Below, one piece after another: positions 4,647 through 8,363 of a stretch of DNA of 8,363 bases. Every line of letters begins with the position of its first letter. Position 1 is the first letter of the stretch. Both the position numbers and the translations under genes were made by a program. Below the pieces are notes generated by a model that saw only the letters and a list, made by a program, of their open reading frames with translations, was not told where the DNA came from and made no database searches. This stretch comes from Candidatus Nitrosopolaris nunavutensis (GTDB lineage Archaea > Thermoproteota > Nitrososphaeria > Nitrososphaerales > Nitrososphaeraceae), in contig DAOM01000297.1 in NCBI GenBank assembly GCA_002501855.1, positions 448 through 8,810 of the forward strand, written 5' to 3'.

Positions 4647-5054
4647 ATGTCTAACAAGAGAATTTTAATGGTAGATGACGACACGGATGTTAACACTACA
4701 CTAAGGACGGTTTTGGAGACAAACGGATTTAAAGTTGATTCATATGAGGATCCTCTTTTGGCATTATCTAACTTTAAGATCCGTTTCTATGACCTGGTAA
4801 TTCTTGACATCAAGATGCCTGAAATGAATGGGTTTAGCTTGTATAGAGAAATTAAAAGATTGGATAAAACAGTCAAAGTCTGTTTTCTTACAGCAGGAGA
4901 AATGTATTATGGAGCATATGACGATATATTTTCTTCATTAGATGCTAAATGTCTTATTCGAAAGCCTATTGAAAACGGAAAGCTAATAGAACGTATAAAT
5001 GAAATAATAAGGCCAATTTCGACAACTGAAAGATTTGGCATTGATGAAGCTTGA
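4647..5054 (+). CDS. Stand-alone response regulator receiver protein (CheY-like)
   Basis: The 135-residue product is a single receiver domain that takes a phosphoryl group from a sensor histidine kinase and changes conformation. The usual features are present: acidic pocket D10-D11-D12 after the first strand (RILMVDDD), phospho-acceptor D54 in LVILDIKMPEMNG, switch residue T82 in CFLTAGE, and the conserved K106-P107 (IRKPIE) after strand 5. Residues 112-121 form the last helix, and a 14-residue polar tail follows. There is no DNA-binding or enzymatic output domain, so it must act through a partner protein. Such single-domain regulators are abundant in soil ammonia-oxidising archaea. No histidine kinase gene is in the window, so its partner is unknown. 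The promoter carries an inverted repeat around the TATA box, and the upstream spacer has further palindromes, so transcription is probably controlled. Confidence 0.93.
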   Translation: MSNKRILMVDDDTDVNTTLRTVLETNGFKVDSYEDPLLALSNFKIRFYDLVILDIKMPEMNGFSLYREIKRLDKTVKVCFLTAGEMYYGAYDDIFSSLDAKCLIRKPIENGKLIERINEIIRPISTTERFGIDEA

Positions 5055-5272
5055 AGATTTTCACATCATCTTAAATTTGCCGGTAAGAATCTTTCGTCGA
5101 CTCGTTCTATCATGGTATGGTATGAATACAATCTTGCCAACTGGTAGAATAGATCTATATTATTTGCAACTTCCTGGAGCCATCATAGTCTTAGTCTAAT
5201 AGAGGAAGAAAATGTTCAGGGTTAAAGGTCAATCATATATCCTGTGGCAATGAACCTGAACCCCATAACACC

Positions 5273-5698
5273 TCATTCCATAGCATAAACCTCTTTAACG
5301 GCAAGACCGTATCCAAGACTAATTTTCTTTTGCATATATGGCATATGTCTAGAATGGATCGAATAAGTATTACCACACTTTGTTAGAAGGCCCTTCGCTA
5401 CCATGGCTATTAAAAGTCCGGATAATTTCAGGGGTTGGATTTCATATACTGCACAGAATTCGGCCATTTTTACTCTATATTCTTCTACGGTAAAGTACGT
5501 CCGGTCGTTTTCAAGTATTAACGGCCATACAACCAACTCCCAGATCATCCTGAGAAGATTTTCAGTAGAGTCCTTTGCTCTTGTTGTATTATTGCTCTTC
5601 TCTTTCTCATGATATTGCCGCTCTTCATTTTCTACGGCATTACCATCATCTTTTGGTCTCCTTTCTTTGTCCCGTCCATGTCTACGCAGAAGATGCAT
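5273..5698 (-). CDS. Probable winged-helix DNA-binding protein
   Basis: The product has 141 residues from the ATG at 5698. Residues 1-46 are a charged, disordered-looking N-terminus rich in Arg, Lys, Glu and Asn. Residues 47-120 have the order expected of a winged helix: helix (NLLRMIWELVVWPLIL), linker and short strand (DRTYFTVEEY), helix (RVKMAEFCAVYEI), a recognition-type helix (PLKLSGLLIAMVAKGLL), then a wing hairpin (TKCGNTYSIH). A final helix follows (residues 121-139). This would act as a transcriptional regulator in the cytoplasm; the basic N-terminus could add DNA contacts. No specific family is recognised, and a small protein-interaction domain remains possible. A TATA-like box lies about 35 bases upstream of the ATG. 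The gene is convergent with the response regulator at 4647; they share no promoter, so a functional pair is only a guess. Confidence 0.7.
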   Translation of the reverse strand: MHLLRRHGRDKERRPKDDGNAVENEERQYHEKEKSNNTTRAKDSTENLLRMIWELVVWPLILENDRTYFTVEEYRVKMAEFCAVYEIQPLKLSGLLIAMVAKGLLTKCGNTYSIHSRHMPYMQKKISLGYGLAVKEVYAME

Positions 5699-5726
5699 TC
5701 TGATACTCTGTCTAAAAACTTATGTC

Positions 5727-5739
5727 AAAATAAATTTAA
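5727..5739 (-). promoter_or_regulatory. Probable TATA box for the winged-helix gene
   Basis: Read on minus, the run TTAAATTTATTTT sits about 35 bases before the ATG at 5698, giving a predicted RNA start near 5706 and a leader of a few bases. Confidence 0.45.
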
Positions 5740-6018
5740 CTAAGTCTATGCTATGAGATATTTTTCTAACTTCTGTTGGTGCTGGTACGAGCGTTGGATA
5801 CGCGCACCCACCACGATACATTTCTGTGTTCCAGGTTACGAAACTGAAAATAAAGAACCGATAAATACGCAAACTTTCTTCAAGTTCACAGGGATAGTCA
5901 ACTAGTTTAGGTAATCTCTCTTCTGATAGTTATCCCTTAGACTGACTTTGACTTCAATGCTTCAATACGAGATTAACATTAAATTGCTATTCTGATATCT
6001 CTCAGCAGATGTAAGAAT
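5740..6018. other. Divergent spacer, no gene seen
   Basis: This stretch separates the winged-helix gene (minus) from the zinc-ribbon/PIN-like gene (plus). No reading frame in it is convincing. GGGATA (5891-5896) and TATCCC (5931-5936) form a 6-bp inverted repeat with a 34-base loop. A weak TATA-like run, TTAAATTG (about 5980-5987), lies about 35 bases before the ATG at 6019. Confidence 0.4.
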
Positions 6019-6573
6019 ATGAAGTGTTTTAACTGCTATTCTGAATTTCTACCAACATTAGTAGAGCCCTTATGTCAAGAGTGTGGCTTCTGCTACTATT
6101 GCAGAGATTTCCTATCATGTTTTCACTATGACATAGATAAAGCTCATAACCATAAACAGAATCTACCACAGGCTTCTGTATCACCGATAAAGAAAAAGAG
6201 TATTCAAAAATGGGATTCGTACAATGATATTGTTCCCAGACTAACAAACTCTATCCCTGAAGACAGCGCAGCAGTAATAGTGATAGATGAATCAGTAAGA
6301 CGCAAATTAGGAAAATTGCATATTTTAGACCTAATCCAAAATCTAACAAGTCCAGAAATGAATTGTTACGTAGATATAATCCCCACAGGAACCTCTGACA
6401 ATGATGTAATTAAGGTCTTTAAATCCTATGTAAATATTCCTGCTTTTATGTTGACTTCAGATAAGGATCTATATATGAAATTACTTGGACGCTCCGTGTT
6501 TGTAAAGACAAACAGAGGTAATGCAATCAGAATAGTTACTGAAGCAATAAAACACAGAATTTCAAGATCATAA
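6019..6573 (+). CDS. Zinc-ribbon protein with C-terminal PIN-like domain
   Basis: The product has 184 residues. The N-terminus is Cys-rich: C3-x2-C6 pairs with C19-x2-C22 as a zinc ribbon, and C25, C28, C34 and H36 could hold a second metal. A Lys/Gln-rich linker (41-65) follows. Residues 80-180 have the order of a PIN-like (DUF5615/Mut7-C type) nuclease fold: an early acidic pair in VIVIDESVRRKL (D90, E91), TSDNDVIKVF (D127, D129), then the strand and loop FMLTSDKDL (D148, D150), and RSVFVKTN. PIN-like proteins cut RNA using clustered Asp residues, often as toxins or in RNA processing; Cys-rich ends often bind RNA or partners. The acidic residues fit that role, but the nuclease call is inference from motif order. 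No antitoxin-like gene is adjacent, which argues against a simple toxin-antitoxin pair. The frame stays open for 55 codons past the stop, described separately. Confidence 0.7.
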   Translation: MKCFNCYSEFLPTLVEPLCQECGFCYYCRDFLSCFHYDIDKAHNHKQNLPQASVSPIKKKSIQKWDSYNDIVPRLTNSIPEDSAAVIVIDESVRRKLGKLHILDLIQNLTSPEMNCYVDIIPTGTSDNDVIKVFKSYVNIPAFMLTSDKDLYMKLLGRSVFVKTNRGNAIRIVTEAIKHRISRS

Positions 6574-6741
6574 TTAGACGATTCCATATCGCAGAGGCTT
6601 TGTGAATATCTCTTAAAGACCAACTGGCATGTAATCATAGCAGAAGCGTATGATTACACACCCACAGTCGTATTGAACCATTCTCTATTTATCGAGACAC
6701 GCGAATATAATTGTAGCCTGATTTCTCTGGCCTATCTTTAG
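6574..6741 (+). other. In-frame open extension after the PIN-like gene
   Basis: Directly after the TAA at 6571-6573 the same frame stays open for 55 codons to a TAG at 6739-6741. It begins LDDSISQRLCEYLLKTNWHV and continues IIAEAYDYTPTVVL. The opening resembles the start of a PIN-like domain (LDENxxxRLxxxLxxxGHxV), so it could be a remnant of a second PIN-like unit or a longer ancestral protein cut by the stop. It has no start codon and overlaps a coding-like minus stretch. A chance open frame is also possible. Confidence 0.25.
6630..6658. repeat. Perfect 10-bp inverted repeat, 9-base loop
   Basis: TGTAATCATA (6630-6639) and TATGATTACA (6649-6658) are exact reverse complements with loop GCAGAAGCG. 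The element lies 57 bases after the stop of the PIN-like gene, and also downstream of the minus-strand features at 6685-6997. It may be a shared transcription end or a dimeric protein site. No T-run follows on either strand. Confidence 0.5.
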
Positions 6742-6795
6742 TTCTCCTTTCGTAATCAGTGATGGGTCAAAGTATACAATGACACTGTCATGAAT
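6685..6795 (-). other. Coding-like minus fragment without a start
   Basis: Between a TGA at 6796-6798 and the TAG at 6685-6687 the minus strand reads 36 codons that look like alternating beta strands: HDSVIVYFDPSLITKGELKI, then GQRNQATIIFACLDK. It has no ATG. It overlaps by a few bases, in another frame, the end of the small ORF at 6788-6997, so both could be pieces of one frameshifted gene. The family is not recognised. Confidence 0.3.
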
Positions 6796-6997
6796 TCATT
6801 TTGCTTTCTCTTCTCTTAGCTGCTTCTCGACAATCGGTTTGCAACTGGTTGGTGCAATAAACTCCAAGTATCATTAAAAAAGCTCTTTCAGTCTTGGGGG
6901 AGATGAATGCTCGGTTTACTATCGGGTATAATGACTTGGATAGAGTTTCGTTGGCAATATGTTTGGGCAGATTAAGGCCAGGACTGCCCCAGAGCAT
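6788..6997 (-). CDS. Small hypothetical protein, doubtful
   Basis: An ATG at 6997 opens 69 codons. The middle looks protein-like, with helices around KHIANETLSKSLYPIVNRAF and TERAFLMILGVYCTNQL, and the end is basic (CREAAKRRESKM). There is no signal peptide or known motif. It starts 22 bases after the stop of the TPR gene on the same strand, so it could be the second gene of a transcript. An AT-rich run lies just upstream, but its spacing is too short for a dedicated TATA box. The adjacent frame downstream (6685-6795) also looks coding, so this may be the front part of a frameshifted gene. No family is recognised. Chance is possible. Confidence 0.35.
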   Translation of the reverse strand: MLWGSPGLNLPKHIANETLSKSLYPIVNRAFISPKTERAFLMILGVYCTNQLQTDCREAAKRRESKMNS

Positions 6998-7018
6998 ATT
7001 TATTGAAATTTAGGCCGG

Positions 7019-8086
7019 TTATACATTTAATCCCATATCTCTTGCTTTACTTACAAGTTTTTCAGCGTTTTTATGTTTCCCCAGATTGTTTAGAGATATA
7101 GCCTTCTCGTATATTGTCTGTGCATCATCAGGATTTAATTCTAGTGCTTTATCATAACTCCTTATGGCTTCCTTATAATTACCCAAATTAGCCAGAGATA
7201 TTCCAATATTATACCATGCTCTGCCAAGATTGTCTCCAATTTGAATGACCTTATCGTAAGTCACCACAGCCTCCTTGTAGCGTCTTAGATTGTTTAGAGC
7301 TACTCCTTTGTTAAACTGAGCTATAGAATCGATGGGATTTATCTCTAAAGTCTTATCAAAGTAGCTTATGGCTTCTTCGTACTTTTTTAACTGGAGAAGA
7401 AGCGCTCCTTTCAGGTTCATTGTATAGACATCCGTTGGACAAATTTGTAGAGCTTTATCATAATCTCTCAGTCCTTCTTCATATCTCCCTAGTTTGACTA
7501 GCACCGCACCTTTATCAGTCCATGCTGTAGCATCATTGGGACCAATCTCTATAGCTTTATCATAACTTTCTATGGCTTGCTCGTATTCGCCCAAATTAGC
7601 AAGCGCTGCCCCTCTATCGGTCCAAGATCCGGGATTAGTGTTGGGATCGATCTCTATGGATTTATCGAGACATTCTAAAGCCTCATTATATTTTTTTATA
7701 TCATTGACAAGAGCCGCACCCTTGTGATACCAAGCTCTAGGGTCATTAGGATTAATTGCTATACCCATATCAAAGCTTTTCACAGCTTCTTCATATTCTC
7801 CTAATGCTACAAGTGCTGAACCCTTGTTGTACCATGCTATCGCAAGGCCAGATCGAATCTCTAAAGCCCTATCAAAGCTTCTTATGGCCTCCCGGTACCT
7901 ATTCAAGTTGTTAAGAGCCGCGCCCTTTTGATACCACGCGAAAGCATCGTTGGAATTTACTTCTAAAGATTTCTCTGCTGATTGTAGATCATCTTCATAC
8001 TTTTCTAAGGTGCCGACAGTTACACCCCTCGTGCCCCTAGTGGGGCTAAGTTTGGGATCAATGTTTGACGCCTCTTTGTAAGACAT
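7019..8086 (-). CDS. Tetratricopeptide repeat (TPR) protein, nine repeats
   Basis: From the ATG at 8086 the product has 355 residues. After a 47-residue N-terminus ending in a half repeat (DDLQSAEKSLEV), nine TPR units fill the rest (residues 48-355). Each is 34 residues except the third, which has 36. The signature is clear: W-Y-x-K-G-x-A-L, then L-x-x-Y-x-E-A-I-x-S-Y-D-K-A-L-E-I-x-P-x-D, for example AWYNKGSALVALGEYEEAV and SYDKALELNPDD. TPR stacks form a superhelix that binds peptides or assembles complexes; there is no catalytic domain, so the role is as a scaffold with an unknown partner. A GTG at 8149 would add 21 residues with a hydrophobic stretch (NNIVTIITIIG), a possible membrane anchor. 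The TATA box about 26 bases before the ATG makes 8086 the likelier start. The last repeat ends right at the stop, so no C-terminal domain exists. Confidence 0.93.
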   Translation of the reverse strand: MSYKEASNIDPKLSPTRGTRGVTVGTLEKYEDDLQSAEKSLEVNSNDAFAWYQKGAALNNLNRYREAIRSFDRALEIRSGLAIAWYNKGSALVALGEYEEAVKSFDMGIAINPNDPRAWYHKGAALVNDIKKYNEALECLDKSIEIDPNTNPGSWTDRGAALANLGEYEQAIESYDKAIEIGPNDATAWTDKGAVLVKLGRYEEGLRDYDKALQICPTDVYTMNLKGALLLQLKKYEEAISYFDKTLEINPIDSIAQFNKGVALNNLRRYKEAVVTYDKVIQIGDNLGRAWYNIGISLANLGNYKEAIRSYDKALELNPDDAQTIYEKAISLNNLGKHKNAEKLVSKARDMGLNV

Positions 8087-8107
8087 TAAAACAGCATAGG
8101 TCTTGCC

Positions 8108-8115
8108 AATTATAG
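8108..8115 (-). promoter_or_regulatory. TATA box for the TPR gene
   Basis: Read on minus, CTATAATT at 8108-8115 centres about 26 bases before the ATG at 8086, the exact distance expected for a leaderless mRNA. It lies inside the longer frame that starts with GTG at 8149, which argues against that start. Confidence 0.55.
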
Positions 8116-8280
8116 TAATAATTGTTACTATATTGTTACTGAATATCACTATGTAACTACTTACTACTGTGTGCTAGATTCAGTTCACCATATGACGACG
8201 CTATATTAAAGTCATATACTACCAATGACACCGATAAAGGGAAATACTTACAAATGTTTATTAAATATATCAGTTTGGAG

Positions 8281-8363
8281 TCAGTTTTTCTTACCTGCCT
8301 TTGCCACACCATGACCCAGTTCGCAAATATCTAGTGGTTGATTAGCTATATGTCTGAAATGAA
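8281..8363 (-). CDS. Possible C-terminus of a gene running off the right edge
   Basis: The minus strand from the window edge to the TGA at 8281-8283 is open for about 26 codons and reads FRHIANQPLDICELGHGVAK followed by AGKKN, a plausible soluble C-terminus with a basic end. The family is not recognised. A competing reading is an ATG at 8350 on plus (MSEM...) with a TATA-like AAATATC about 25 bases upstream. Both cannot be judged from so little sequence. The stretch 8116-8280 holds nothing else that I can support. Confidence 0.25.
   Translation of the reverse strand, partial: HFRHIANQPLDICELGHGVAKAGKKN

Noticed and set aside
5403..5612. 69-residue plus-strand ORF
   Set aside because: Antisense shadow of the winged-helix gene on minus, with no supporting promoter.
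5891..5936. GGGATA...TATCCC considered as a tRNA acceptor stem
   Set aside because: No D-arm, anticodon arm or T-loop can be fitted between the arms; the spacing is too short for a tRNA.
6029..6638. Two minus-strand ORFs over the zinc-ribbon/PIN-like gene
   Set aside because: Shadows of the plus-strand gene, whose Cys pairs and acidic motif order support it.

Overview
The window looks like a piece of an archaeal chromosome, most likely a soil ammonia-oxidising archaeon (Nitrososphaerota/Thaumarchaeota, Nitrososphaera or Nitrosocosmicus type). This is inferred from three things. The base composition is AT-rich. Start codons lie about 25-35 bases behind TATA-like boxes with no Shine-Dalgarno sequence, as expected for leaderless or near-leaderless archaeal mRNAs. 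The gene content also fits: a stand-alone receiver domain, a PCD/DCoH protein, a TPR protein and small orphan coiled-coil proteins. No rRNA, tRNA, CRISPR array, intact transposase or phage gene was seen.

Layout. Positions 1-1300 are mostly decayed DNA: the C-terminal stub of an HxlR-type regulator (130-315, minus), the C-terminal half of an MFS transporter (340-828, minus), then two start-less coding-like stretches on plus (863-1224). A pterin-4a-carbinolamine dehydratase-like gene follows (1324-1620, plus), with Phe where the family normally has a third active-site His. Positions 1621-2640 are again decayed: a frameshifted small gene on minus (1759-1985) and a broken SAM-methyltransferase start on plus (2269-2498). 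Two small helical-protein genes come next on plus: a Thr/Ala/Glu-rich amphipathic protein (2677-3111) and a protein built from five 14-residue repeats with a Trp-rich tail (3470-3778). An orphan minus ORF with only a TTG start (4024-4248) is separated from a single-domain response regulator (4647-5054, plus) by a spacer with three inverted repeats, one of which brackets the probable TATA box.

The right half holds a probable winged-helix protein (5273-5698, minus), a Cys-rich zinc-ribbon plus PIN-like protein (6019-6573, plus), a doubtful small minus ORF (6788-6997) beside a coding-like minus fragment (6685-6795), and a nine-repeat TPR protein (7019-8086, minus).

How the genes work together. 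There is no clear operon: genes alternate in strand and sit far apart, each with its own promoter. The common theme is regulation and protein-protein contact (receiver, winged helix, TPR, coiled coils) in an accessory region with much gene decay. The most interesting elements are the 14-residue repeat protein, the zinc-ribbon/PIN-like protein, the promoter-embedded inverted repeat and the altered dehydratase active site.
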